Positions 39,221-48,856 of a stretch of DNA of 64,000 bases are shown here, in pieces. The stretch's first letter is position 1. Each line of letters begins with the position of its first letter. Origin of the DNA: Proteiniclasticum sediminis (GTDB taxonomy: Bacteria > Bacillota > Clostridia > Clostridiales > Clostridiaceae). Below the pieces are notes generated by a model. The model saw only the letters and a program-made list of their open reading frames with translations. It was not told where the DNA came from and searched no databases. The stretch covers positions 1 to 64,000 of the forward strand of contig NZ_JAGSCS010000014.1 in the NCBI RefSeq assembly GCF_018128025.1, read 5' to 3'. Made by a program: the position numbers and the translations under genes.

Positions 39221-40270
39221 CTAAATTATATATTTGCCCGAAACCCATCGTCCAGCTCCGATCCTGTACCATCCAGATTTTTCCTCGTAGATAGTCACCA
39301 CAGTTCCATGCTTGAATGTTGTGACGATGCCATAGTTAACTCCAGGACCTTTTCTAACGTTCAGCCCTCTGGTTGCATTTACTTTGCCTTCACGGTACTT
39401 GGGTTGATCTGGGGCCCGATTGGCGAGGTAGGCAGCGCTGACAAATCCATATCCTTTGGGAGATACCGAAAGAGGCACATCAATACTCCACCATCCATTA
39501 GCTAGGTAAAGCTTCCTGACCTTTGTCCCCCGTGGGAGGGCGGTCAGGATTCGATGACTTGTGGACCGTCCGGCTCTCACATTGAGGTTCTGCGTGGTGT
39601 ACGCATATTCCGAGAGGTCATCCACAGGCTTTGGCGGAGGTGCTACAGCCTTCTTCTGAACCCCGTAGGTTTTTACGAGGAAGTTGATGTAGGCTTCCGC
39701 ACACTGGACTGGATGCTCTGGAGAGAGGATCTTGGGGACATCCGTTGGGGAGTCCATGAACCCGTGCTCTACGAGCGTTCCAGGCATCTTGGTGTTATAG
39801 AGGATGTAGAGAGGTTGATCGGTCTTGGGGTCATTACGGTTGCCAACCATGGCCGTTGTTGCTATTAACTCATCGTAGACAGCATCACGGATCATCTTGG
39901 AAGTCTCAGAGGATCTCCTGGAGTCGATGTAGCTAGTGATTCCTCCACCTCTTCTGCCGTATAACCCAGCATTGTGGTGCAGGCTGATCACGATGACCGT
40001 GTAGCCCTTGGCTTCGTACTCCAGCATCAGCTTATTGGCTTTTGCTGTCCGCTCGGAGAGAGGAACATCACGCTTGCCAGATGGATCATCCAGCCGGATA
40101 ATCTCAAGACCATCGTACTCTGCAGCTCTCAGCTCAAGGGCATCGGCTATTCGATCATTCAGGACCCACTCCCGGGTCTCATTGGGATCCAAAGGCCCAT
40201 ACATCCGTTTTCCATAGGTATAAAGCCCATGGCCAACATCCAGGAGAATGAGGATCTTTTTCATTAACAT
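39221..40270 (-). CDS. Phage endolysin: N-acetylmuramoyl-L-alanine amidase with two SH3b domains
   Basis: 349 aa. N-terminal Amidase_3 domain (about 5-190): zinc ligands in DVGHG, LHHNA and VEHGFM, then two bacterial SH3 domains (about 212-280 and 290-349) that bind the cell wall. No signal peptide; export depends on the adjacent holin. GGAGG lies 7 bp before the ATG at 40270. Last gene of the late operon. Confidence 0.94.
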   Translation of the reverse strand: MLMKKILILLDVGHGLYTYGKRMYGPLDPNETREWVLNDRIADALELRAAEYDGLEIIRLDDPSGKRDVPLSERTAKANKLMLEYEAKGYTVIVISLHHNAGLYGRRGGGITSYIDSRRSSETSKMIRDAVYDELIATTAMVGNRNDPKTDQPLYILYNTKMPGTLVEHGFMDSPTDVPKILSPEHPVQCAEAYINFLVKTYGVQKKAVAPPPKPVDDLSEYAYTTQNLNVRAGRSTSHRILTALPRGTKVRKLYLANGWWSIDVPLSVSPKGYGFVSAAYLANRAPDQPKYREGKVNATRGLNVRKGPGVNYGIVTTFKHGTVVTIYEEKSGWYRIGAGRWVSGKYII

Positions 40271-40272
40271 AG

Positions 40273-40731
40273 CTATTCCTCCTTATCGAGGCCACCTAGA
40301 CTTGCTTGCTTATTGAGGATCTCTATAGCCTTTTTAATGATCTCTGGTACAGGCAAGCCCATGAGCCCCGCATTTTCAACAATGGAGATGAGCTCCGGCC
40401 CCATAAAGCCGATGATCACGGTATTTCTTACAGTAAATTCGATTCCCATCACAATCAGGCCAGAACCCATCATGAGATCAAGCTGGGCACCGATGAGCAC
40501 GAAGAGAAGGGTTACTCCTTTCTTGACAAGACCTTTCCAGGCAGCGTTGGACTCTGCAGCTCCATGTTCTGTCTTCGGCGAGTTTCGGAAGACCATGGCC
40601 ACGATGAGCCCGGTGATGTAGTCGATGGCCATAAATATAATTAGTGTCTGCAAAGCGGTATCCCACCCCCCGAGCGCTCCTGCTAGAAAAGAGCCTAAGA
40701 TTCCGATGCCAGCGAATATACTTGATTTCAT
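40273..40731 (-). CDS. Phage holin (phi_4_1/TcdE type)
   Basis: 152 aa with an N-terminal helix and about three hydrophobic segments (ALQTLIIFMAIDYITGLIVAM; GVTLLFVLIGAQLDLMM; FTVRNTVIIGFMG). The IDYITGL motif is typical of this holin family. Two bases upstream of the amidase gene; forms the pore for endolysin release. Confidence 0.9.
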   Translation of the reverse strand: MKSSIFAGIGILGSFLAGALGGWDTALQTLIIFMAIDYITGLIVAMVFRNSPKTEHGAAESNAAWKGLVKKGVTLLFVLIGAQLDLMMGSGLIVMGIEFTVRNTVIIGFMGPELISIVENAGLMGLPVPEIIKKAIEILNKQASLGGLDKEE

Positions 40732-40752
40732 GTTGTTTTCCTCCTATACAAA

Positions 40753-41745
40753 TTAAATAAATTTTAGATGCATGCTTCTTTTTTTAATTGTGACACCATC
40801 TGCAACTTGTGCGGCTTCGTAAGTTATTTTTATAGTATTCGCACTAACACTTGCAGGGATTGAAATAATCATATTTGCAACAGATAACCAAAATGTTCTG
40901 TGTTCTGAGTTTGAGACTCCTACAAGTTGAGTTGATAATAAATTAGAATCATTAAGTGTTATTCCATTACGAAGCCAACCGTTTTGCTTGTGGTATGTTA
41001 AAAAAACACTCAAAACTGCTAACCTAGTTACATTTGATGGAGGTATTAATAGTTCGAACCCTGGTATTGGAGTAGGCGCTGTCGGCGTACTTGAGTAAGA
41101 TGCATCAGCGGAATTCTCATAAAAATACTCAGTTTCGCCGGAATATTGCGGATCAGCCCACTCTGCATTATAGTTCGAGCCATCGATCTTCATAAGAATT
41201 TGGCCTGCTGTACCACCTGCTGGCAATCCATTCGCTGCGGCATCAGGTGCTGGAGCAAATAACTTTCCTGTAGATGGATCAATAGAAACTTCGGCTGTTT
41301 CAGTTGTCTTAGCCTTTGCCCTAACCCCACCTAAAACAGTTTCCGTAGCTTGTTCTAACGAACCTGATCCGGATACTTCTTTTACGATAAATTTGTCTGA
41401 TGCTAAATCGTATGAAAGAACATATCCGTCTGCAAGTCCAGCGAGATTAATTGATTTACCTCCGATTGTTGCAGAAATAGTAACGGCCCCGTTACTATCC
41501 GGAGCCGAAACCGAAATGTTATTTCCCGCAAGGAGATTCATTAAAGCGGTGATAGTTTTGATGTTTCCGGAGGTCTGAATCTGGATGTTTTTACCTGCAG
41601 CCAATTGCGAGGTGTAGTCTGCCTGTTCAGGAGCGTAATAACTTCCATCACTTTTCTCGATGACCACAGGCTTTTGTGTCTGACCTTGTAGTCTAAGCTC
41701 CGCATCTCTTTTTTGCTTTAAAGCTTTCGCTAACTCATTGGCCAT
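40753..41745 (-). CDS. Putative tail fibre / receptor-binding protein
   Basis: 330 aa. An N-terminal helical collar, a Gly/Ser/Thr-rich middle of low complexity (GKNIQIQTSGN; LPAGGTAGQILMKIDGSNYNAEWAD, a motif often found in phage fibres) and a beta-rich C-terminal head (~200-330). Directly after the tail hub gene and ahead of the holin. Likely host recognition. Confidence 0.65.
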   Translation of the reverse strand: MANELAKALKQKRDAELRLQGQTQKPVVIEKSDGSYYAPEQADYTSQLAAGKNIQIQTSGNIKTITALMNLLAGNNISVSAPDSNGAVTISATIGGKSINLAGLADGYVLSYDLASDKFIVKEVSGSGSLEQATETVLGGVRAKAKTTETAEVSIDPSTGKLFAPAPDAAANGLPAGGTAGQILMKIDGSNYNAEWADPQYSGETEYFYENSADASYSSTPTAPTPIPGFELLIPPSNVTRLAVLSVFLTYHKQNGWLRNGITLNDSNLLSTQLVGVSNSEHRTFWLSVANMIISIPASVSANTIKITYEAAQVADGVTIKKRSMHLKFI

Positions 41746-44369
41746 TAAGCACCACCTCCGTAGAACATCGCTAGCTGTTCAAGCTGCAGTCGTATATAGC
41801 CATTATTTCGGCTCACATTGAGCCTGTACTTGCTATATGGCGTAGTATTTGAGAACTTGTAGGTTCTTACTTCGTTGACTCCCCATGCCGTCTGGCTTGA
41901 TCTTGTATCTAGCACATCCCACTTAGATCCATCGAAGCCCTCAAGGGTCCAGTCTTTTGGCATTGCATCGTTGTATGATGTGGCCTGTCTTGCTTTCAGC
42001 GTGTACTTATCCACGATCATCTTCTCCGGGAACTGGTACTCGATCCATCCGTTGTTAGTAATGGCATTCCAGTAATTGTCTGCATCCGTACTATTAAATG
42101 CCTGCCATGGCTCATATGCGGAGGTGTAGACACTCGATGCCCTTGCTACCCCAGATGGGGCCGCGTTGCTAGTCATTTCTGGGATGAGATTCGTAGTAGG
42201 TGCTATAGTCTGAGATGCCGTTTCTTCAGGAAGTTCTCCGGGTACAATGCTATCTCCGTAATAATAAGCATCGATTGACATTGTAAAGCTGTCAGTATCC
42301 ATGTCCAGCTTGAGACTGGAGATTCTGTAGATACTTGCTGCCCCTGTAGATCGCTCGTAGACTCCAATAAAATCACCGACTTGGAGCCAAGGAACTGCAA
42401 CACACGAGAAATTAACAATGGCGGTTCGTGACTGCATTAAAGCAATAGCTCGCTCTGCAATCTTTTTTAGTTCAGCTATTGTTGTTGCTTCCGTGGCATC
42501 AATCTTGAGGATTTTCTGAGGCATCAAATTGTATTTTGTTGCATCCAGAAATGGAGCTTCAAAACTGATCACAGTTTCTCCAGACTTGCCAAAGACAGCC
42601 ACCTTATAATAAAGATCATCATCCTTGATAGAGTAGTTAAGTGCGGTGATATCTACACCTTCTTCGAAAGTGTAGGCTACGTACATATTATCCGGTTGGT
42701 AGTCTCTACGAAAGTAAAACTTCCCATACTCATCACAGCCCCACTCGTAAGATGCAAGATCTCCAAGGAACTGGAAACAATCAGCGTAACTTTCCCAAGA
42801 AAAAGTTTTTGCAACTTGAATACCTGTTGGTTCGATTTCTCCGACCTCTATTCCTGCTAAGTAACAAAGGTACCCTACAATATTCTCTATAGGCTGCAAA
42901 TCAAACTGAATTGTGTGCTGATTTCCATAGGTTACTGTCTGGTCTAAAGCTTTCTTAAGATTATCTCGTAAGCTAATTTGTGTGGTTTGTGGCCAGGTTG
43001 ACATCTCGAATCCATCTACTAAGCCAGTAAAAGCTTCAACTAGATCGCTTCCGTACCCTTGCTTGATGATGACTTGTTTGTTAGTTTGTAAAACACCGTA
43101 AAGTGGGCTATCTGGATTCAAAGGGTTCAGAACTCCATCATTATTATTCGCTTGTATTACTGCTGTATTTGCTCCCCCTCGTCCCTTATTTATCGAAATC
43201 GATAGAGCGCTTAGCGGGGATGAATATTGTTCTCTTTCGAGAGCTATATCTGAAAACCTTGAAATCAAGTGTATATAACCAGAAGGTGTAACGGTTAGTA
43301 GCGGAACGGTGTCAAAATAGGTATCGCCGATTACTGGATCAGCAATTAAGTTGTAATTGCTAAAATCTGATAGAAAATTTTTAGAGAAGAGATTTGGTAT
43401 TATTTTTGTTGTCGAGTATATCGCGCATATGTTATTTATTTTCTTAAAAACGGTGTACAACCTATTGTCTAATCCATACCAAAAATTCAGATGAGCTTGA
43501 AAGCCTTGCGAATTTTTAGGGAACGATAAAAATTCAGTGCTAAGCTGCCATGACTCACCCTTGTCTGCAGAAAAGTATAGTTTTGCTTGGTTGTATGTAC
43601 CTGATTCCGAAAATACCGTGAATACAGAACTTCCAATGCAAACTGCATTACCGTGTCCTGTAAAGTTTATATTATATGATGCAATGTTTGAGTATTTTTC
43701 GATCCAAGAGTTACCATCATCTGCACTTTTATATACAGCAAAATTTGCTAAATCCAATCCACTTAAGTTGGTGATTTTTAGCTTTCCAAGTAAATAGATT
43801 GCTCCGTCATTGTCTTGGCATGGTTTGCATATTCCTGCAGTATCAAAGTATTGTGTTCCTGGCCCATCACTTAATCGGGCCCAACTAACAATTGTATTTT
43901 TTAACACGAAATCAGTTCCAAGCCCGTTTTGAGAAATAAAGTGGAGCACTTTATACGGAGCTATATTTATCTCTCCACCATCAATAATGAACAGATGTAT
44001 TTTCCCTGATTTACTACGAAACAACCTAGCTTTGTCCCAGGAACTTGGCTTGTCGCTAAGTGGACTGCCTTGGTAAAATACCGTTGCACCATCGAGAGTA
44101 TTAGGTTCAGTGGTGAATATTCGCTCGGACTCCACGACCTTGAGATAAACAGAACCAGACTTTGTTATACCACAAGCTAATACTTTTCCATCAGACCTAA
44201 TTACAAAATCTGGACTCCAAAGAGTACTACTCACTTGGATTGTTCTTTGATCTTGAATCGGAGAGTAATAATCTGTCCCTTCAAAGCGGAGACTATGAGC
44301 AAACCGATTCTGTCCAGTGAGGTTTTGACTCTTTAGGATGGAAAGTGTTTCTTCTGAAATTGGTCTCAT
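41745..44369 (-). CDS. Chimeric tail protein: Asp-box (sialidase-like) propeller, tail hub, F5/8 C domain
   Basis: 874 aa. Residues ~45-380 contain two sialidase Asp-boxes, SADDGNSW (215-222) and SADKGESW (267-274), indicating a BNR propeller. Residues ~385-720 resemble tail hub/baseplate proteins of siphophages (ALSISINKGRGG; DGFEMSTWPQTTQISLRD). Residues ~735-870 form an F5/8 type C (discoidin) carbohydrate-binding domain (GVARASSVYTSAYEPWQAFN; WTLEGFDGSKWDVLD). Stop overlaps the next start by one base. Binding or cleaving surface glycans is inferred. Confidence 0.75.
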   Translation of the reverse strand: MRPISEETLSILKSQNLTGQNRFAHSLRFEGTDYYSPIQDQRTIQVSSTLWSPDFVIRSDGKVLACGITKSGSVYLKVVESERIFTTEPNTLDGATVFYQGSPLSDKPSSWDKARLFRSKSGKIHLFIIDGGEINIAPYKVLHFISQNGLGTDFVLKNTIVSWARLSDGPGTQYFDTAGICKPCQDNDGAIYLLGKLKITNLSGLDLANFAVYKSADDGNSWIEKYSNIASYNINFTGHGNAVCIGSSVFTVFSESGTYNQAKLYFSADKGESWQLSTEFLSFPKNSQGFQAHLNFWYGLDNRLYTVFKKINNICAIYSTTKIIPNLFSKNFLSDFSNYNLIADPVIGDTYFDTVPLLTVTPSGYIHLISRFSDIALEREQYSSPLSALSISINKGRGGANTAVIQANNNDGVLNPLNPDSPLYGVLQTNKQVIIKQGYGSDLVEAFTGLVDGFEMSTWPQTTQISLRDNLKKALDQTVTYGNQHTIQFDLQPIENIVGYLCYLAGIEVGEIEPTGIQVAKTFSWESYADCFQFLGDLASYEWGCDEYGKFYFRRDYQPDNMYVAYTFEEGVDITALNYSIKDDDLYYKVAVFGKSGETVISFEAPFLDATKYNLMPQKILKIDATEATTIAELKKIAERAIALMQSRTAIVNFSCVAVPWLQVGDFIGVYERSTGAASIYRISSLKLDMDTDSFTMSIDAYYYGDSIVPGELPEETASQTIAPTTNLIPEMTSNAAPSGVARASSVYTSAYEPWQAFNSTDADNYWNAITNNGWIEYQFPEKMIVDKYTLKARQATSYNDAMPKDWTLEGFDGSKWDVLDTRSSQTAWGVNEVRTYKFSNTTPYSKYRLNVSRNNGYIRLQLEQLAMFYGGGA

Positions 44370-44372
44370 TGT

Positions 44373-44720
44373 CTACACCTCCATCAAAGTCATGTTGTAC
44401 TCATACTTGCCATCAAATACTCTTGTCGCCGGTGATAGCTCCCAGATCATTGCCGTCATGTTTTCACCCGAAGGTCCAATAAACACACGCTGGACAGATG
44501 CCAGGTAATCATCATACAAGAGATTGTACTCCGCGAGGGAGACCGTAAAACCACTGAATGCAGCTTGCTTGCGGTCCCGCCCGCCGTCTTGGAGTACGCT
44601 TGATGGTGTCGAAATGTCAGCTCCGGGGATAAGGTCTAAGACAGTCCTTTTGCGGACCGCATGAGGAGGAGTATAGCTCCCCGGAACAACTTTCAGTTTT
44701 GTATTTCCCCATTGGTACAT
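44373..44720 (-). CDS. Small tail protein
   Basis: 115 aa beta-rich protein between the tape measure and hub genes, the place of a distal tail protein, but too short for a full Dit. N-terminal YQWGNTKLKVVPGSYTPP. Family not recognised. Confidence 0.6.
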   Translation of the reverse strand: MYQWGNTKLKVVPGSYTPPHAVRKRTVLDLIPGADISTPSSVLQDGGRDRKQAAFSGFTVSLAEYNLLYDDYLASVQRVFIGPSGENMTAMIWELSPATRVFDGKYEYNMTLMEV

Positions 44721-44734
44721 TTTTTACTCCTCCT

Positions 44735-46660
44735 TTATCCGATTGGAATTAGTCCGGCCCGGTTCGGGATGGACTTGTTTTCTGAGCTGATCTGGTTGAT
44801 GATCGCCGTCTTGACCTGCTGAAGGAATCGAGCGTCACTCTTGAGTGCCGATGATCCTTCTCCGGTGATATTGATATTGAGTGTTCCGCCGGCGGTTATC
44901 GTGGATGCCGTACCTTGAGGTTTAGCAGCCCCTGCGACTCCCTGTGCCATTCCCGAAGCAGCGCTTGCTGCTCTTTTCGCCATATTTTCAATACCGACAG
45001 CAAAGCCTTCTCCTGTATCTTCCCCAAGATAAATGAGCTCTTGGGCGGGAGAATGGATCCCCAGAATGCTCTTTATTTTCCCGGTGATGCTATTTGCGAT
45101 ATTCTTAACCGCATCCGTTACCGCTGTTATCTTTGCTTTTATTCCATTTACTAAGCCGTTGATAATATCTTTCCCGAATTCCAGCATCTTCCCAGGTAAG
45201 CCAGCTAAAAAGCTTGTTACGTTCGTCCAGATATTTTTGATCCCATTGAGCACTCCACTAAAGGCATTTACTACGCTATCGCGGATTCCAGAAAATGTAT
45301 TCTTTAGGTTTTCCCATAGCTGAGCCGCGAATTGCTTTATCTTGTCCCAGTTTTTATACAATAACACTCCAATTGCTATCACCGCTGCGACTGCAGCGAT
45401 AACAAGCCCTATTGGCCCCGTCAAGACTGCAATAACTGGACCTATTGCAGAGAGAACGGACATCAGCGCTGAGATTCCTGTTGCTATTTTCCCAATGATG
45501 ATTAAAACCGGAGCTACAGCAGCAATAATTCCTAAGACAATCATTATTGTCTTCTTAGTGCCTTCATCAAGGTTTTTAAACCAGTTAATGACACCGCTTA
45601 TCGCATTTCCGATAGCCTCGAACATGGGGATAAGAATCGGAGCCAAATCCGCTCCGATCTGCATCAGCCCCTGCATCGACTCCGCTTTTATACTATCAAG
45701 GGTGTCTTGAAGTGCGTTGGCTTTATCTATCTCTTCTTGCGATAGAATTAATCCTTTTTCCTCGGCTGCTTTCCCCATCTCTCTAAGAGCATCTGCTCCA
45801 CCGAGAATTAACGGATTGAGATCCTGGGCTGATTTCCCGAAAATCTGCATTGCCATGGCATCGCGTTCGGTTTCATTCGCAACTTTCCCAAGGGCATCAA
45901 TAGTGCTGTAAAAAACATCCTCATTGTCTAAAAGCGCACCATTACTATCTGTAATTTTTACGCCTAACTGAGCAAATGCTTCCGCAGCGGGCCCGGTACC
46001 ATCTTTCGCTCCAGCCATGTTCTTTGTCAGTTTTGACAAAGATCCCGTCATTGTATCCATCGGGACATCAATGGTGTCGGATGCCATCTGAAACTTTTGA
46101 AGTTCTTCGACACTCAGACCAGTTTGCTTACTAAGTGTGTTTAAATCGTCAGCTGTACTTGCAGCCTTTATCCCGATTCCGACTATTCCGGTGAGCGCAG
46201 CTCCGGCAGTCTTACTAATAGGAGCCATCTTATTCCCGAGTTCTTCCGTTTTCTTTCCGAACTCACCTAGAGCTTTCGCGCTGTATTTCCATTTATTGTT
46301 GACATTGCTTAACTGATTCTCTAAGCTTTTTAGCTTTGATTCAGTATTTACAACTTCTCTCTGGAAATCTCTATACTGCTGTTCGCTGATTTCTCCGCGG
46401 TTGAACTGTTCTGTCACCTGTTCTTGAGCGCTTTTAAGCCGTTCAAGTTTTTCTTTTGTGTTTTCAACGGCATCGCCAAGAAGCTTTTGCTTTTGAGCAA
46501 GAAGTTCAGTGTTCTTCGGGTCAAGTTTCAGGCCTTGCTCAACCTCCTTGAGCTCCTGCTGCAAGTCTCTTGCTTTCTTGTTTACATCTTGCAAGGATTT
46601 AGCCAGCCCAGTGGTCTCGCCCTCTAATTGAATTGTTATTCCTCGTATATCTTTACCCAT
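44735..46660 (-). CDS. Tail tape measure protein
   Basis: 641 aa. The N-terminal ~140 residues are coiled coil (QQELKEVEQGLKLDPKNTEL), followed by phage tail TP901 core (GAALTGIVGIGIKAASTADD) and hydrophobic segments at about 360-440. At roughly 1.5 angstrom per residue it implies a tail near 95 nm. Confidence 0.9.
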   Translation of the reverse strand: MGKDIRGITIQLEGETTGLAKSLQDVNKKARDLQQELKEVEQGLKLDPKNTELLAQKQKLLGDAVENTKEKLERLKSAQEQVTEQFNRGEISEQQYRDFQREVVNTESKLKSLENQLSNVNNKWKYSAKALGEFGKKTEELGNKMAPISKTAGAALTGIVGIGIKAASTADDLNTLSKQTGLSVEELQKFQMASDTIDVPMDTMTGSLSKLTKNMAGAKDGTGPAAEAFAQLGVKITDSNGALLDNEDVFYSTIDALGKVANETERDAMAMQIFGKSAQDLNPLILGGADALREMGKAAEEKGLILSQEEIDKANALQDTLDSIKAESMQGLMQIGADLAPILIPMFEAIGNAISGVINWFKNLDEGTKKTIMIVLGIIAAVAPVLIIIGKIATGISALMSVLSAIGPVIAVLTGPIGLVIAAVAAVIAIGVLLYKNWDKIKQFAAQLWENLKNTFSGIRDSVVNAFSGVLNGIKNIWTNVTSFLAGLPGKMLEFGKDIINGLVNGIKAKITAVTDAVKNIANSITGKIKSILGIHSPAQELIYLGEDTGEGFAVGIENMAKRAASAASGMAQGVAGAAKPQGTASTITAGGTLNINITGEGSSALKSDARFLQQVKTAIINQISSENKSIPNRAGLIPIG

Positions 46661-46672
46661 GAACTCACCTCA

Positions 46673-46837
46673 CTAGGTTAATTTGTCTATTTCATCTGGT
46701 GTTGCCAGTCTTCTTTGTGGTTTTCCCTCTCTGATGTAGACTCCAAAAAGCTCCAGTAGTTCTCGCACTGTAAGCAGGTTTGCTTCATCAAAGGTCATGC
46801 CTACCCGCTTAATCGATGCGAGGAGGTTATAGATCAT
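46673..46837 (-). CDS. Second tail assembly chaperone (gpT-like), -1 frame
   Basis: 54 aa, MIYNLLASIKRVGMTFDEAN to PDEIDKLT, in the -1 frame of the preceding gene and overlapping its stop by two bases (ATGA). The layout just before the tape measure is that of the G/GT pair. It may be made by -1 frameshifting at A6 (46852-46857) or from its own ATG; GGAAGAGG lies only 2 bp before that ATG. Confidence 0.6.
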   Translation of the reverse strand: MIYNLLASIKRVGMTFDEANLLTVRELLELFGVYIREGKPQRRLATPDEIDKLT

Positions 46838-47202
46838 GTCCTCTTCCGAGGTTTTTTGATTTGTGCTTGCCCCTTTATTAGGGGCTTTTGGAAAAAACCT
46901 TCCCCTGCTTCCCCGAGAATTGATTGATAGATCTCCGGATCAGAAAAGTTAAACCCTTCAATTTCGCTTATCCAATCGATAAAGCTTGGTGTCTTCTCTG
47001 GTAATCTATCTGCTTTGTGCATTGCCCACATGATCTGCAACAGTAAAATCTCGTCGTACATTCCACCGTTTGATTCCGCATCCTTTGCTCCGTTGACGTA
47101 ATCGGTCAATAGTGGCCGGTGAAACTCTTGCTTATAAAAAAGTAGAGCCAGGGTTGTTGCCCTGACTCCATATGTTTTTTCGCCTATTTTTATCGATCTC
47201 AT
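46834..47202 (-). CDS. Tail assembly chaperone (gpG-like)
   Basis: 122 aa, RSIKIGEKTYGVRATTLALL start typical of tail assembly chaperones between major tail protein and tape measure. Ends at TGA inside the overlap with the -1 frame ORF. Confidence 0.75.
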   Translation of the reverse strand: MRSIKIGEKTYGVRATTLALLFYKQEFHRPLLTDYVNGAKDAESNGGMYDEILLLQIMWAMHKADRLPEKTPSFIDWISEIEGFNFSDPEIYQSILGEAGEGFFQKPLIKGQAQIKKPRKRT

Positions 47203-47204
47203 GG

Positions 47205-48110
47205 CTATTCACCAAAAACAGGCAGCTGAACTACGGTGAAGAAATTATTGTACATTGCGGTATTTCCAGCGGACGGAGTATTAAGGAGTTCCACACGTCC
47301 TTTGGTAATCTTCTTGCCATTCAACTCTATTGGCTGAATAACCAGAGGATAGGTTTCAGTTGCGACTTCAATTCCTTCTTCCGTGGTTGTGTTTTCAGTA
47401 GATGGCCGAGATACTTTGCAATTGTAATAGACTGTCCTTCGATTTTTCACGTTTCCATCTACTTGGATAAGCAATGCAAATGCCTTCTGTTTACCATCTG
47501 CGACCTCAACTAGCATCCCATTGTTATCGACTTCGTTACCGAGAAGATCAATGAGTTGCTCGTCGGGCATAATCGCAATTTCCATTTCTCCGGTGTAACC
47601 ATTATTTGTAGTCACACTGTAGTATGGTCCGTTATCAGCGTAAAAATTGAACTCTTCTCCCTCGGGCTCAATGTTCAAGCTTACTGTTCCTGGAACCGGC
47701 TTTGGAGTTGCGAATGAAATAGTCTCTGTGTCAATCGGAGTGCCATGGGTTACCCCCGTGGTCGCTTCCGTGATGTCGATGGCCAGTGTAGCATCCTCAT
47801 ACTCATCTTTGGCCATAAGCGTGACTACTGATCCGAGAGCTGTGCAGGTGTATTTAGTTGCGATCGCTGTGTCTCCAGTGACGGCAGCTGCGATGGCCGT
47901 TGCCACGAGCTCCGCTGTTCCCTGTGCTGCAGAGGTAATGGCTACAGGTACGGATTTCGGGGATCCGGTGATCACACCAGATGTCACCACCACAGTCAAG
48001 GATCCATCAACGGTGCACGGGCCTGTTATCGCAACAGCTTTACCCTTTAAGTTTTTCTGTAAAGCAATATGCGCATTTTTTACTCCGAATAATACTTTAT
48101 TATCTGGCAT
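47205..48110 (-). CDS. Major tail tube protein with inserted beta domain
   Basis: 301 aa. The phi13-type tail tube fold is split: N-terminal VLFGVKNAHIALQ (5-17), then an inserted Thr/Ala/Val-rich domain (~25-130, TGSPKSVPVAITSAAQGTA), then the rest of the tube fold (NIEPEGEEFNFYADNGPYY; IAIMPDEQ). Forms the tail tube; the inserted domain probably decorates the outside. Confidence 0.8.
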   Translation of the reverse strand: MPDNKVLFGVKNAHIALQKNLKGKAVAITGPCTVDGSLTVVVTSGVITGSPKSVPVAITSAAQGTAELVATAIAAAVTGDTAIATKYTCTALGSVVTLMAKDEYEDATLAIDITEATTGVTHGTPIDTETISFATPKPVPGTVSLNIEPEGEEFNFYADNGPYYSVTTNNGYTGEMEIAIMPDEQLIDLLGNEVDNNGMLVEVADGKQKAFALLIQVDGNVKNRRTVYYNCKVSRPSTENTTTEEGIEVATETYPLVIQPIELNGKKITKGRVELLNTPSAGNTAMYNNFFTVVQLPVFGE

Positions 48111-48122
48111 TTTGTTTACCTC

Positions 48123-48446
48123 CTAGTCGATTAGTTCAAACGAAAAAACGGTCTGAAAGCAATTTTCAGCCGTTATCTTGGTTGTTGGATTTCTGCTAAA
48201 GGACACACCCAGTGCTGTGAGTGCATCACTGATCTTCTTTTCATCGGCCTTGCTCTTGAGCTTTGTGTAAAGCTCCAAACTATAGCCGGACTTACTGATG
48301 TAGTTGATGTTATCGGCGTACACTCCATTGGATCCATCGTCAGTCCAGCAGACGAAAGGCAATGTTTGAGCCGTGGAAAAGCTGTCATGGGCTATCGGAT
48401 ACCCCGCTGCTTTGATTGCGGAGATAATGGCTGTTATTGTTGTCAT
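48123..48446 (-). CDS. Tail terminator-like protein
   Basis: 107 aa, small alpha/beta protein (TITAIISAIKAAGYPIAHDS; YSLELYTKLKSKADEKKI), like minor-tail/terminator proteins located before the tube gene. Confidence 0.65.
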   Translation of the reverse strand: MTTITAIISAIKAAGYPIAHDSFSTAQTLPFVCWTDDGSNGVYADNINYISKSGYSLELYTKLKSKADEKKISDALTALGVSFSRNPTTKITAENCFQTVFSFELID

Positions 48447-48448
48447 GG

Positions 48449-48856
48449 CTAAAATCCCCTTTCAATAATTGCAGCTAAGTTTTCCTCGTAGTCCTTAATG
48501 AGCTTCTCTTCGATCGGCTTGATGTGGACCACTCCGCTGGTTCTTCCGCCGTTCACCTTCGCATGGCCTTTTTCCAGAAGGTGAGCTAGTCCAGGCTTTG
48601 TCCTGTTGTGAATTACCCATCTGGAATGGTGCCGGACACTTTCATTGGATGCCACCCACCCTTTGTGGTAAGGCTTATCCTGTGCAGTGTTAAAAGTTGA
48701 TGCAGATACTTTCTGGAGGTCTTTTGCAGCTGTCTTTGCCAGTGTTTCGGTTACCTCCTTCAGCCCTTCTTCGACCTCATCAGTGTAGTTCTGTAGAGTC
48801 TCTTTAAAAGCTCTCGTAAAGTCACCTACTCGAAGAGCGCCTTTTACCTTCGTCAT
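48449..48856 (-). CDS. HK97 gp10-family head-tail joining protein
   Basis: 135 aa, with the KTAAKDLQKVSAS helix and HHSRWVIHN / GLAHLLEKGHAKVNGGR motif characteristic of gp10 proteins. Overlaps its upstream neighbour by 4 bp. Confidence 0.85.
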   Translation of the reverse strand: MTKVKGALRVGDFTRAFKETLQNYTDEVEEGLKEVTETLAKTAAKDLQKVSASTFNTAQDKPYHKGWVASNESVRHHSRWVIHNRTKPGLAHLLEKGHAKVNGGRTSGVVHIKPIEEKLIKDYEENLAAIIERGF

